In this document: positions 9,301 to 16,949 of the stretch, in pieces
Layout: the number at the start of each line of letters is the position of its first letter
Position numbering within the stretch: position 1 is the stretch's first letter
Assembly: GCA_027972325.1 (NCBI GenBank)
Contig: JAPMOS010000353.1
Location: 1-24,745 of the forward strand
Direction: 5' to 3'
Length of the DNA stretch: 24,745 nucleotides
Source of the DNA: Paratrimastix pyriformis
Taxonomy: Eukaryota; Preaxostyla; Paratrimastigidae
The notes under the pieces: model-generated
Seen by the model: only the letters and a program-made list of their open reading frames with translations
The model's database searches: none
What the model was told of the DNA's origin: nothing
Made by a program: the position numbers and the translations under genes

Positions 9301-9362
9301 CCCCCTTAAACAGACACCCTGACAATCCAGACACGTAGTGCAAATAGACAACGTATATTAGA
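9301..9362 (+). other. LINE 3' tail / left flank of the DIRS element
   Basis: About 60 bp between the minisatellite and the first base of the DIRS element. It is less GC-rich than the minisatellite, contains no gene, and is probably the LINE 3' untranslated end. No poly-A is seen. Confidence 0.4.
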
Positions 9363-9555
9363 AGGTCCTTCCTATGTCGGACCTCCAGCCCCCCCTTTCG
9401 CTCCGCCCCTTTTTCTCCTTCCTCACCCAGGAAGGACATGATGGAGTTTGCTCTCGTGTTTACACCAAAACCGCATCTTTAAAGATAATTAAAATTTTGA
9501 TAATATCCCCCCGGCATAGGGCTCGCTACTCCCGCTTTCTTTGCGGTTTTCGCAC
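9363..9555 (+). repeat. Left inverted terminal repeat of the DIRS element
   Basis: Bases 9425-9555 match the reverse complement of 14437-14567 with no mismatch I could find. Bases 9363-9424 are the left-specific outer extension, complementary to the first half of the internal complementary region (14076-14162 pairs with 9363-9449). The repeat holds an AT-rich core (about 9475-9508, including TTTAAAGATAATTAAAATTT) in otherwise GC-rich DNA, a plausible promoter site just upstream of the gag start (inference). Confidence 0.95.
9475..9508 (+). promoter_or_regulatory. AT-rich core of the left repeat, candidate promoter
   Basis: A sharply AT-rich 34-bp stretch with TTTAAA and TAATTAAAATTTT elements sits about 55-85 bp upstream of the gag-like start codon. 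Its position suggests a core promoter; the inverted copy in the right repeat would point inward. This is inference from composition and position only. Confidence 0.3.
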
Positions 9556-9561
9556 ACTTTC

Positions 9562-10986
9562 ATGTCTACACCACTGTCTGTGTCTTCGGCCGCCGACGAC
9601 CACCTCCTGGCTGCCCTCGAGAAAGGGGCAGAAAAGAAGCAGCGCACGCACAAGAAGGCTGCCCTCAAGAAGCCTTGTGCACCTGGTGCGTCAGCTGCGG
9701 AACCCATGGAGCTGGACGAGTCGGCTGGTTCATTGGCCCCCGCAGGACCTGCGCCTCAAGGGCAAGCGCCTGTGACTGGCGAGGCTGCGGGGATGGTTGG
9801 TTCTTCAGTTTCTGGAGAGGAGTCAGGGGCTGCTGCTCCTGCTGCTTCGGCGCCCGCCTCTCTTGGTGCTTCGGCTTCTTCTGGTGCCGTGGCCTCTTCT
9901 GGGCCGGGTGCGCCCCCAAGTGCCAGTTTGGCTTCTTCTGGTTCAAGTACGGCCCCCTTTTCGGTGCCGTCGAAGGAGGCCCTCGCTATCATAGCGGCGG
10001 CAATGCCGCCTTTTCAACGAGGTCTGTGTCAATCACATGCACACGCACTCACTGTACCCGGTCCGATAGCCTCGGCTCCTTCTGCGAGCGGGGTACCTGA
10101 CTGTGGAGAGCCGGGAGAATCCGAGGAAGACGCGGAGAAATCCGTGTCGTCTGAGGATGACCTTCCCGCAGATCTCTTTGCCCCGGCGGCGCAGGGCGAA
10201 GTACCCGAGAGCGTTCGGCTCTGGGTGGGAAGAGGCAGGGAGGCTCTGACAAGAGCTCCCTTGGCCAAGAGTATCCTTCAAGCTCTTTTGAAGAAGTATC
10301 CTGCCTTGGGCTTCGATTATCGGCACCCACTGGCTGAGCCTGAGAAGCTCGGGCTGGATTTACCTGCCCTCCGGAAGACCCCGCTGGGCGCGCCGGAGGT
10401 TGCTTCCCTCCTCGAAGCCCAGTGGGCCGATCTTATGTTGATGCGCCGCATGCTGGTTCCAGCTTTGATGGAGGTCTCGGGCACTGCTGACCCGGATCCA
10501 GACGTGATTCAGGGTCACTTGGGGCGCTTGTCCCAGGTCCTTGAAGTGGCCCTCTCCCGGGTTGAGAGGACCCGCCGTGATCGATTGGTTCAGCATGTCC
10601 ACCCGGGGCTCCTCCTCGCTAAGGGCGCGCCCCTGAGGACGCAATGTTCTTGGCCGAGGACCTGTCTGCGCTGGAGAACCGCGCGGAGCGGGTTGAAGGT
10701 GGCTCAGCAGGCCCCCACGCTCGCGGAAGCTTCGAAGCTTCCCCCCAAGGTCCAGCCTCGGCCTGCGGCCCCCAGGTTCCGTGGGCGGCCGAATGCCCCG
10801 CGGCGTCATTTCGCTCAACGTCGAGGACGCCCGATGGCCGCCGCTACTGCTGCTGGCGCCGCCCCTGCCGCCGCCCCTGTGGCCAACACTAAGCGTGCGC
10901 GAGTTGAAGCCAAACAGGAAGCTGCTCCTTATCTTCGTCCCTTCGGGGGGGTTGAGAGGGAGGGTCAGGAGGGGCGCTGGCCTTAG
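9562..10986 (+). CDS. DIRS gag-like ORF (fossil)
   Basis: The frame gives about 474 residues from the Met at 9562, six bases inside the left terminal repeat. Residues 1-150 are Ala/Ser/Pro/Gly-rich low complexity with a basic KKQRTHKKAALKK patch near the start. An acidic stretch (ESEEDAEKSVSSEDD) follows. The middle region (roughly residues 220-360) is helical and globular, and the tail is Arg/Pro/Ala-rich and basic. This resembles the first ORF of DIRS elements, presumed to bind element RNA; there is no sequence motif that proves it. The frame is open throughout. Confidence 0.75.
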   Translation: MSTPLSVSSAADDHLLAALEKGAEKKQRTHKKAALKKPCAPGASAAEPMELDESAGSLAPAGPAPQGQAPVTGEAAGMVGSSVSGEESGAAAPAASAPASLGASASSGAVASSGPGAPPSASLASSGSSTAPFSVPSKEALAIIAAAMPPFQRGLCQSHAHALTVPGPIASAPSASGVPDCGEPGESEEDAEKSVSSEDDLPADLFAPAAQGEVPESVRLWVGRGREALTRAPLAKSILQALLKKYPALGFDYRHPLAEPEKLGLDLPALRKTPLGAPEVASLLEAQWADLMLMRRMLVPALMEVSGTADPDPDVIQGHLGRLSQVLEVALSRVERTRRDRLVQHVHPGLLLAKGAPLRTQCSWPRTCLRWRTARSGLKVAQQAPTLAEASKLPPKVQPRPAAPRFRGRPNAPRRHFAQRRGRPMAAATAAGAAPAAAPVANTKRARVEAKQEAAPYLRPFGGVEREGQEGRWP

Positions 10987-11042
10987 CGGAGCGGGGGTCG
11001 ACGCTCCCGGAAGCGGGCCTCGCCCCTTCACGGGGATGCCCT

Positions 11043-13058
11043 GTGATCATCAAAGGAAAGAAGCAGTCAGAGAATTGCTTTTTTCGAAGAGTGTCTAGCC
11101 ATTTGCGCCCAGACCTCGGAATTGAGGGACTTTCCAAAGAAACTGTCCTCAAGACTGGAGCAATGGCGGAAATTGGAATCCCCGAGTCGGGCCTTTGCCT
11201 TGAAAATCCTGGAAGAGGGTTTTCAGGTGGACTTCGAGGTTTGTCCGAAGAAAGCGTTCAGACCTCGTCCGGCGAAGCAGCTGTCACAGGCTGCCTCGAT
11301 GGCCATCTCTCAGGAGGTGGCAGAAATGCTGGAGCTGGGGCAGCAAGGGAGGTGGGGAGCCCGTTACCGGAGGGTCTCCTGATCCAGACCTTGTTTACGG
11401 TTCCGAAGGGGGATGGGACTTTACGTCCGATTCTCGATTGCCGTCCCAGCAATCAATATGTGGCCCCCCTCCATTTCAAGATGGAGGGGTTACAGGATGC
11501 TATGTGCCTTCTGAGGGAGGAAGACTTCTTAACGAAGTTGGACCTCAGAAAGGCTTACTGGCACATACCTGTGGCCCCGACCTCCCAACCCAGGCTTGCA
11601 TTCGCCTGGGGCCGGCAAACGTTTGTGGCGACGGCCATGCCCTTCGGGGCGGCCCGGGCCCCGTTTACGTTCACCAAATTGATGAGGCCGGTTGTGGAGC
11701 AACTCCGGAGGGAGGGGGTGAGGATCGTTGTGTATCTCGACGATCTCCTCATTCTCTCCCGGACTCTGGAGGGGTCACAGCAGGATGTATTGAGGACTCT
11801 CAGATTACTCTGCGGCCTGGGCTTTGCAATCAGCCAGAGCAAGTCCGTCTTCACCGGGGTGAAGCAGATCATCTTCCTGGGGTTCCAGCTGGACTCCAGG
11901 AGGTTGAGGATTACCCTTCCGCCCGAGAGGGTCCAGGCCTTGTTGGCTATGCTGAAGAGCCTGGAAGGGAAGAAAGTGGTCCAGACCCGTCGCTTGGCGC
12001 AGGTGCTGGGGTCATTGGTCTCGACCAGGCCGGCGGTGGTGCCGGCCTGCTTGCATCTCTTCCACCTGGAGAAGTGCAAGGTGAGAGGAGTGAGCAAGTC
12101 GGGGTGGCACGGGACATCGACACTGACCGACGAGGCTCGGAGAGAGCTGCTGTGGTGGTCCACGGCGATTCCCCTCAACGGTGCGTCCACAGCTCCGCCG
12201 AACCCGACGCGGGTGCTGCAGACCGACGCCAGCTCTATGGCGTGGGGAGCCACGCTGGAGAATGGTGCCGTACCCCTGGAGGCCAGGGGGAACTGGCGGG
12301 AATCGGAGGGGGAGACAGCGAGACATATAAACTGGCAGGAACTCAGTGCCCTGCTGTTCGGTCTCCGTGCGTTCCGTCCATTCTTGACGGCCGGCACGTG
12401 TCTGCGCTGGCAATCGGACTCGATGGTAGCTACCTCGGCGGTCCGAGCGTGGAGAACCTCGAGTCCTCACCTGCTGTCCCTGCTCTTGGAGCTTTGGGAG
12501 CTCTGCCAGGAAATGGGAGTGACGGTCGTCCCCGAGCATATTGCCGGGGTGACCAATGTCCGGGCGGACTGGCTGTCGCGGATGACAGATTCGTCCGACT
12601 GGAAACTCAATCCCAGGCTCTTTGCCTGGGCCTGTCGGGAACTCCGTTATCGCCCCGAGCTCGACGCCTTCGCTACGATGAGCAACGCTCAGGTGGGGAG
12701 GTTTTGGAGCCTGCGGCCAGACCCTTGTGCCGAGGGCCAGGATGCCTTTGTCCAGGATTGGAACAGGCAGGCAGTCTATGCGAACCCACCGTTCAACCAA
12801 GTGGGCCGGGTATTGAGGTTGATCAGACTTCAGCGGGCCACGGCGATGCTGGTGTTGCCAGTGTGGAAGTCGGCCACATGGTGGCCGGATCTGATGGGCA
12901 TGGTTCTCAGAGGGCCACTGCTTCTCCCCAATACCGAGGAGACGTTCCTCCCCGGGTTGGGGGGGAACTCGGTGGGAGTGGGCCCGGCTCACTGGAGAGC
13001 GATGGTTCTCCTGGTGACGGGGCGACCACTGAGGGAACGGACGATTCTTCGTCTGTAG
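11043..13058 (+). CDS. DIRS RT, RNase H and Dam-like methylase polyprotein (fossil)
   Basis: The 671-residue frame contains RT motif A as LDLRKAYWHI, a FGAARAPFTFTKLM block and motif C as VVYLDDLLIL. RNase H follows: LQTDASSMAWG, WQELSAL, WQSDS and NVRADWLSR, giving the acidic catalytic set. The C-terminal 130 residues form the DIRS Dam-like domain: ELDAFAT, DAFVQDW, YANPPFN and LVLPVWKSATWWPDL. The first 70 residues are poorly supported, so the true start may be later or expressed by another route. A second frame is also open across this whole region, fitting the overlapping RT and recombinase ORFs known for DIRS elements. Confidence 0.9.
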   Translation: MIIKGKKQSENCFFRRVSSHLRPDLGIEGLSKETVLKTGAMAEIGIPESGLCLENPGRGFSGGLRGLSEESVQTSSGEAAVTGCLDGHLSGGGRNAGAGAAREVGSPLPEGLLIQTLFTVPKGDGTLRPILDCRPSNQYVAPLHFKMEGLQDAMCLLREEDFLTKLDLRKAYWHIPVAPTSQPRLAFAWGRQTFVATAMPFGAARAPFTFTKLMRPVVEQLRREGVRIVVYLDDLLILSRTLEGSQQDVLRTLRLLCGLGFAISQSKSVFTGVKQIIFLGFQLDSRRLRITLPPERVQALLAMLKSLEGKKVVQTRRLAQVLGSLVSTRPAVVPACLHLFHLEKCKVRGVSKSGWHGTSTLTDEARRELLWWSTAIPLNGASTAPPNPTRVLQTDASSMAWGATLENGAVPLEARGNWRESEGETARHINWQELSALLFGLRAFRPFLTAGTCLRWQSDSMVATSAVRAWRTSSPHLLSLLLELWELCQEMGVTVVPEHIAGVTNVRADWLSRMTDSSDWKLNPRLFAWACRELRYRPELDAFATMSNAQVGRFWSLRPDPCAEGQDAFVQDWNRQAVYANPPFNQVGRVLRLIRLQRATAMLVLPVWKSATWWPDLMGMVLRGPLLLPNTEETFLPGLGGNSVGVGPAHWRAMVLLVTGRPLRERTILRL

Positions 13059-14066
13059 ACTGCTTCATCGAACTGGAGGACCTTCAGGATCCGGTGGCGC
13101 TCGGAAGAGTCGCGCCAGACATGTGTCCAATGTTCTGTCCGGAAGGGATGGACGAACGGGCGGTTTCTATCATGAAACACGCATGGTCCGGATCCCGGGC
13201 CAAGGCCATCTCCATTGCATGGCGGAGGTGGTCAGAGTGGGCCGAGGGGAAGGGACTTGATCCTTTTCAGGCGTCTCCGGTTGGCCTGGTGAACTTCCTA
13301 GCGGAGAAGTTTGGTGAGAACAACTTCTCAGCGAAGTGGTTTGCGAACATTGCGAGTTGCATATCGACTAAGCTCGCGGTGTTGTCAGGAAGACGGATTG
13401 GCGCGGATCCTTTGGTCACAACCTTTTGGAGGCCGTGCGTAAAATGCGGCCCTCCAAGCCTAAGATAGAGGAATCTCCTGATCTTGGGGCGTTGCAGAAG
13501 GCGATCGCGGACCGTGGAGCGAATGCGAAGCTTTCGAGGGATTTCCTCTTGGGGAAGCTGGCGGTCCTGTTGTTGCTTTCGGGCTGCGCCCGGGCGACAT
13601 GACTCGCATTGCGGTCTCGAAGTCCCGTTTGGGACGGGACCATTCGCTGATGCTGACGCTGAAAACCAAGACGTCAAGAGGACAATGGGTCCTCAAGAAG
13701 GTGGAGGGGCTGCCAGCAGACCCTATCCTTTGCCCACACTGTTGCGCGTCGGAAGTCCTGCGGCGGAAGGTGCCGGGGGATGCCGACTCTTTTTTCGTGG
13801 CTCGAAACCACAAGGCCCTTGGAGCCCAACGGGTTTCGAAGCTGGCGCGTGGGCTGATGACAGAGGCTGGAATCCCAGCCAGGTTTCGGACATACGCCCT
13901 CCGTGGGGCGGGTGCCTCGAAACTCTTGGAAAATGATGTGCCAGAGCCCGTCGTCCGTCGAATGTATGGCTGGACGGAAAAGTCGGCCGTATTGGATCGA
14001 CACTATAATCGGGCGAACCCCAAAAAGGCTCCGCTGGAGACCATTTTCGCGGGTATCGAGGAATGA
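13050..14066 (+). pseudogene. DIRS tyrosine recombinase region (fossil)
   Basis: The region encodes an N-terminal core-binding part (CFIELEDLQDP, RRWSEWAEGKGLDPF, NFLAEKFG) and a catalytic part ending in TYALRGAGASKLLEN, RRMYGWTEKSAVLDRHYNR, which is the C-terminal Arg, Trp/His and Tyr nucleophile signature of DIRS recombinases. The enzyme would join the cDNA circle to the genome in place of a DDE integrase. This part looks broken by about one or two breaks, so the copy probably cannot move by itself. Confidence 0.85.
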
Positions 14067-14075
14067 GATCTTTGA

Positions 14076-14209
14076 AAACTCCATCATGTCCTTCCTGGGT
14101 GAGGAAGGAGAAAAAGGGGCGGAGCGAAAGGGGGGGCTGGAGGTCCGACATAGGAAGGACCTATCGGACCCCCCTGAGCGACCCCCTTTCGACTCCGAAC
14201 CCAGGAAGG
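14076..14209 (+). repeat. Internal complementary region of the DIRS element
   Basis: The first 87 bp (14076-14162) are the reverse complement of the extreme left end (9363-9449). The next 47 bp (14163-14209) are the reverse complement of the extreme right end (14557-14603). The junction lies between GGACCT and ATCGGACC. In DIRS elements this region templates the full-length circular intermediate by bridging the two ends. It begins just after the recombinase stop codon. Confidence 0.93.
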
Positions 14210-14436
14210 TACCCGCCTCCCACCCCCAAAGCTTCCCACTGTGTCGAGGAGACGCGACGGGACTGCTGGGAGTGCCGGGGAGCAGGTAGGGACGAGGAGG
14301 TTGCGAACGGCGGTCAGGTTTCTTCACCTTTCTTCCTGACCAGGAGAAGCCGGAAGGGTGTCCTTGTCTTCTGCTGAGCTCCCAGGCATTCCCCACTTAC
14401 GCCGCCCTGCGGGCGGCTGGGAGGAGAGGGTGAAGG
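14210..14436 (+). other. Spacer between internal complementary region and right repeat
   Basis: About 230 bp inside the DIRS element with no convincing ORF. It contains a possible hairpin near 14400 (GCCGCCCTGCGGGCGGC), which could act in termination or replication; I see no other signal. Confidence 0.4.
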
Positions 14437-14603
14437 GTGCGAAAACCGCAAAGAAAGCGGGAGTAGCGAGCCCTATGCCGGGGGGATATTATCAAAATTT
14501 TAATTATCTTTAAAGATGCGGTTTTGGTGTAAACACGAGAGCAAACTCCATCATGTCCTTCCTGGGTTCGGAGTCGAAAGGGGGTCGCTCAGGGGGGTCC
14601 GAT
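14437..14603 (-). repeat. Right inverted terminal repeat of the DIRS element
   Basis: Bases 14437-14567 are the inverted copy of 9425-9555. Bases 14568-14603 are the right-specific outer extension that pairs with the second half of the internal complementary region. The AT-rich core is present here too. Confidence 0.95.
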
Positions 14604-14735
14604 CACTCCAAGAATGAGACCTTACAGAAATATCCTGGGGTAGACCTCCGGGGCGAACATTTGGGTCTGTGGGCAGATGAGAGGGAGAAGTGAAGGTGAG
14701 GGACTGACTAGTCAGGCGTCGAAAGTGGGGCGGAA
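14604..14735. other. Right flank of the DIRS element
   Basis: About 130 bp of purine-rich plus-strand DNA with no ORF or recognised element, separating the DIRS end from a short minisatellite. It does not match the left flank at sight. Confidence 0.4.
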
Positions 14736-14798
14736 GTGAGCAGGGGAGGTGAGCAGGGGAGGTGAGCAGGGGAGGTGAGCAGGGGAGGTGAGCAGGGA
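14736..14798. repeat. 13-bp minisatellite, five copies
   Basis: Four perfect copies of GTGAGCAGGGGAG start at 14736, 14749, 14762 and 14775, with a shortened fifth at 14788. The array abuts the broken end of the inverted LINE fragment. Confidence 0.95.
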
Positions 14799-14808
14799 CC
14801 AGAGCCCA

Positions 14809-15552
14809 CAACGGGGCTGGATCCATCGGGAATCTCTCCCTAGCCCGCCCATTCTCAAACATCAAAATCCCCACATCAAACCGCGCCTTCCCCACCACTT
14901 TCCTCCCAGTCCGCCAGAAACTCGGCTCCCAAAAAGCAAACCCACCGGCTCCTGGATGATGAAAAGCTCACGCATCTGAATGTCCCCCTTGATCGCCAAG
15001 CTCACACCGTGCTTCGGCTCACTCCCCGGCTGGATTCTGTTCGCTTTCCCTTCCCCGGACGGCACAATAACAATGCATCTAAACGCTCTTTTCCCTCCTC
15101 TGCCAATCGGACTCTCCGCCCACTCTCCAATTGCTCGGAAAAACCGATCCATCTCCTCCTGGGGGTTATATTCCGGATTCGCATAAATCAACAAGTCCCG
15201 ATTCTCCTTAAATAGCCCGTACCCATCCACCGACCACCCAGGAACCAGTCTTCCTTAATCGGTGTTCTATACTCTGGGAAACTGAGATCCGCATTCCCTG
15301 GGTGCGAGAACGCCATCACCGTTAGGCTTCCCGCCTGCCTCAGCAACGAAGATATAGTGTGGGGAGTCGTCCATTGGTTCCTCAGCGTACTCAAGTGCGT
15401 CCGCCCCTCCTTTACTGTCGTGCTTTTCCCTTCCTCATATCGGTCACACATCTCAGCTACCTCTGTCGAGAACGTTTCCCAAAAACTGTCCCATGTTCTC
15501 GCCCGAAACCATCTCCCCCGGGACCTCTCCATCAATTGCCATAGCCTCACCT
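14809..15552 (-). pseudogene. Inverted, near-identical fragment of the LINE C-terminal domain
   Basis: The reverse complement matches plus-strand 7877-8622 almost base for base, from RLWQLMERSR to MDPAPLWAL, with only scattered differences by eye. Both ends are internal to the LINE, so this is neither a 5'-truncated nor a complete insertion. Small indels (for example, two extra bases in the FIIQE region and one missing base before the DGYGLF equivalent) split it into three open stretches. High similarity implies a recent duplication or the same young subfamily. It forms inverted arms with the plus-strand LINE around the DIRS element. Confidence 0.92.
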
Positions 15553-15912
15553 GGTACTAGAACAGAAGGTCGGCGGTTCAATTCCCGCTTCTGACGAGGT
15601 TAAAAAGCCTGAAGGCTTCCCCGGGACCTATGGCCGGTCTTTCCGCTCTTGCCGAAAAAGACGGACCATCCGCGTTGGAAAAAACTTGGGATTAGGCCCC
15701 CAAGACGTAAGGTTCGATGTCGGACAGCTCGAATCGATACGGGTAGTACGGTCGCTGATGTTCCGGTGGCGGGGCTCCCCTAGATCGAGATTGTGATGGG
15801 GACTCTGCAGTGACCTCAGTCGACACGTTACCGCGGGCACGCGCGCCTGAGCGGTCCCGAAAGGAGCCCTTGCCGAGGGTACCTCCCCGGCCAGTCCGAG
15901 TTCGAGATCTGA
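15553..15912 (+). repeat. Possible 5'-truncated tRNA-derived SINE / structured segment
   Basis: Immediately after the LINE fragment is GGTTCAATTCCCG, which fits a tRNA B-box and T-loop (GGTTCRANNCC), inside a hairpin with arms CAGAAG and CTTCTG. Further hairpins follow: AAGCC-TGAA-GGCTT, GTCTTT with AAAGAC, and CTTGGG with CCCAAG. There is no A-box and no complete tRNA cloverleaf, so this is not a functional tRNA. A truncated tRNA-derived SINE fits, but a 5' leader of the downstream ORF is equally possible. No ORF is supported. Confidence 0.25.
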
Positions 15913-16820
15913 ATGAGTTCCGAGCGGAACCAACGCGGGCGGTGCCCTGCCAGGGAGAACACCCTGGTGGGAGAACAGTTTTCTCCTCCCGGGGTTCTAG
16001 CCGATCAGCACATTCAAATTGCGTGCTCTGTTCCCTCGTGCATGCATATTGCCGAGGAGAATCATCTTAGTGACTTTCAAGTTCATTTTCTAAAAGAGCA
16101 CGCACAATGTGGCAAGCGCGAAGTGTTTCTTGAATTTTTCAATCGCGCTGAGGAAGATGATCTGGTCTTCCACGACCTTGACCACATTTCTACTTTCAAG
16201 AATTCGATGCTGGATGAATTTTGCAAACTCTTTGGGCATTTGGGTTTCTCTTCTGGAGCGCTTCCTTCGAGTACCTTGTTGAAGGGCATCATTGAATCGC
16301 TGCAGAACGTTTTCCTACGCGTACCCATCAACGTGGTGGGGGACCGGGACGTGTCCATTCCCGGTCTCACTCATCATCTGATTCATCGGCGACGAGGTGC
16401 AACAAGACTCCCCGTTCCCGCGTCCGCTCACGCTCACCGAAGCACGCGGATGCAAAGGGGGGTTCGCCTCGCCCCTCGGCCAAGAAGGCTGCGCGCACGG
16501 AGGCGACCTCCACACGGAAGTTGCCTGCCTCCCCGCCTGCCCGGGAGGTGACGCCGCCCCCGCCTCCGCCCCCCCCTGCCGCCTTGGTGCCGGCCCCCGG
16601 TCCGGTCCAGACTGAGCAGGGGAAGCCGCTCCTGCAGTCCGCCTTGGGTCTCGCCCAGGCGGGATGGAAGGCGATCAAGGGGCCGTTTGCGCGGGCAGCC
16701 CCCGCTCCAACCAAGCCGGCTGCGGCCAAGTCGAGTGTTCTGGCGCGCTGTTTCCGGTTTTGTATGGACGGGGCGTCGACAAGAACCCAGAGTGCACAGG
16801 GCGTTCATGAACGGGGGTGA
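15913..16820 (+). CDS. Zinc-finger-bearing helical protein, copy 1 (unknown, possibly element-derived)
   Basis: The ORF starts MSSERNQRGR. Residues about 38-63 contain a C2H2-like finger: CSVPSC, then DFQVH and KEH (Cys-x4-Cys, His-x4-His). About 80 helical residues follow (EVFLEFFNRAEEDD, DEFCKLFGHL, STLLKGIIESL), matching the protein at 21549 in spacing and key residues (FLRFLNRD, AKLFGYI, ALLKTIVEML). The remaining part is Ser/Arg-, Pro- and Ala-rich low complexity to about 16820. A finger plus a basic disordered tail suggests nucleic-acid binding, as in a regulator or a gag-like protein. I cannot tell which, and treat it as possibly element-derived. It converges with the minus-strand integrase. 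Confidence 0.5.
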
Positions 16821-16867
16821 GCCGGTTTTGGGGATCCTCTGGGAGAAAACTGGTAATGCACGCAGCC

Positions 16868-16912
16868 CCCTCCCCCCCCCCCCCCCCACCCCACCCCCCC
16901 CGAGCCCGATTG
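16868..16912. repeat. C-rich homopolymer tract
   Basis: A long C run interrupted by T and A (CCCCCTCCCC... then CCACCCCACCCC) separates the plus-strand zinc-finger ORF from the minus-strand integrase remnant. Unstable and error-prone. Confidence 0.9.
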
Positions 16913-16949
16913 TGCCGTTGATGGCATCCGGCCCCCTCCAACGATTTCA

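Larger units (their letters stand above)
5091..9362 (+). mobile_element. 5'-truncated LINE (non-LTR retrotransposon) with RT, RNase H and extended C-terminus
   Basis: The element is recognisable from the first conserved RT block (KPITL, about 5092) through a LINE-type RT, an RNase H domain, a CxCG...H motif and a long C-terminal domain ending near 8862. A GC-rich minisatellite and a short tail follow to the border of the DIRS element. No ORF1 or endonuclease domain is present, so it is 5'-truncated within pol. The strand is strongly purine-rich. RNase H followed by a CCHC-like motif recalls I-superfamily-like LINEs, but the extra domain of about 360 residues after it is not a standard part I can name. 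The copy carries frameshifts and an internal RT deletion and is not autonomous. Confidence 0.85.
9363..14603 (+). mobile_element. DIRS-group tyrosine-recombinase retrotransposon
   Basis: This element of about 5.24 kb has all the diagnostic DIRS parts: inverted terminal repeats (131 bp matching at 9425-9555 and 14437-14567), a gag-like ORF starting just inside the left repeat, an RT/RNase H/Dam-like methylase ORF, a tyrosine recombinase region, and an internal complementary region at 14076-14209. That region pairs with the outer left end and then with the outer right end, fixing the termini at 9363 and 14603. There is no DDE integrase and no LTR. The near-identical ends suggest a young insertion. 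It looks almost whole, with about one or two breaks, in the recombinase part. No target-site duplication is expected for this group. Confidence 0.95.

Noticed and set aside
8213-9439. Minus-strand 408-residue frame rich in Gly, Met and Arg
   Set aside because: It is the antisense of the LINE and of the 12-bp minisatellite.
9363-14603. LTR retrotransposon or Ngaro-type element
   Set aside because: The ends are inverted, not direct or split-direct, and the internal complementary region is specific to the DIRS arrangement.
15570-15605. Complete tRNA gene
   Set aside because: Only a B-box/T-loop-like motif is present; there is no A-box, anticodon arm or acceptor stem.
16434-16889. Minus-strand ORF opposite the zinc-finger protein
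   Set aside because: The plus strand has the zinc-finger homology shared with a second copy; the minus frame is Gly/Arg-rich and stop-poor only.
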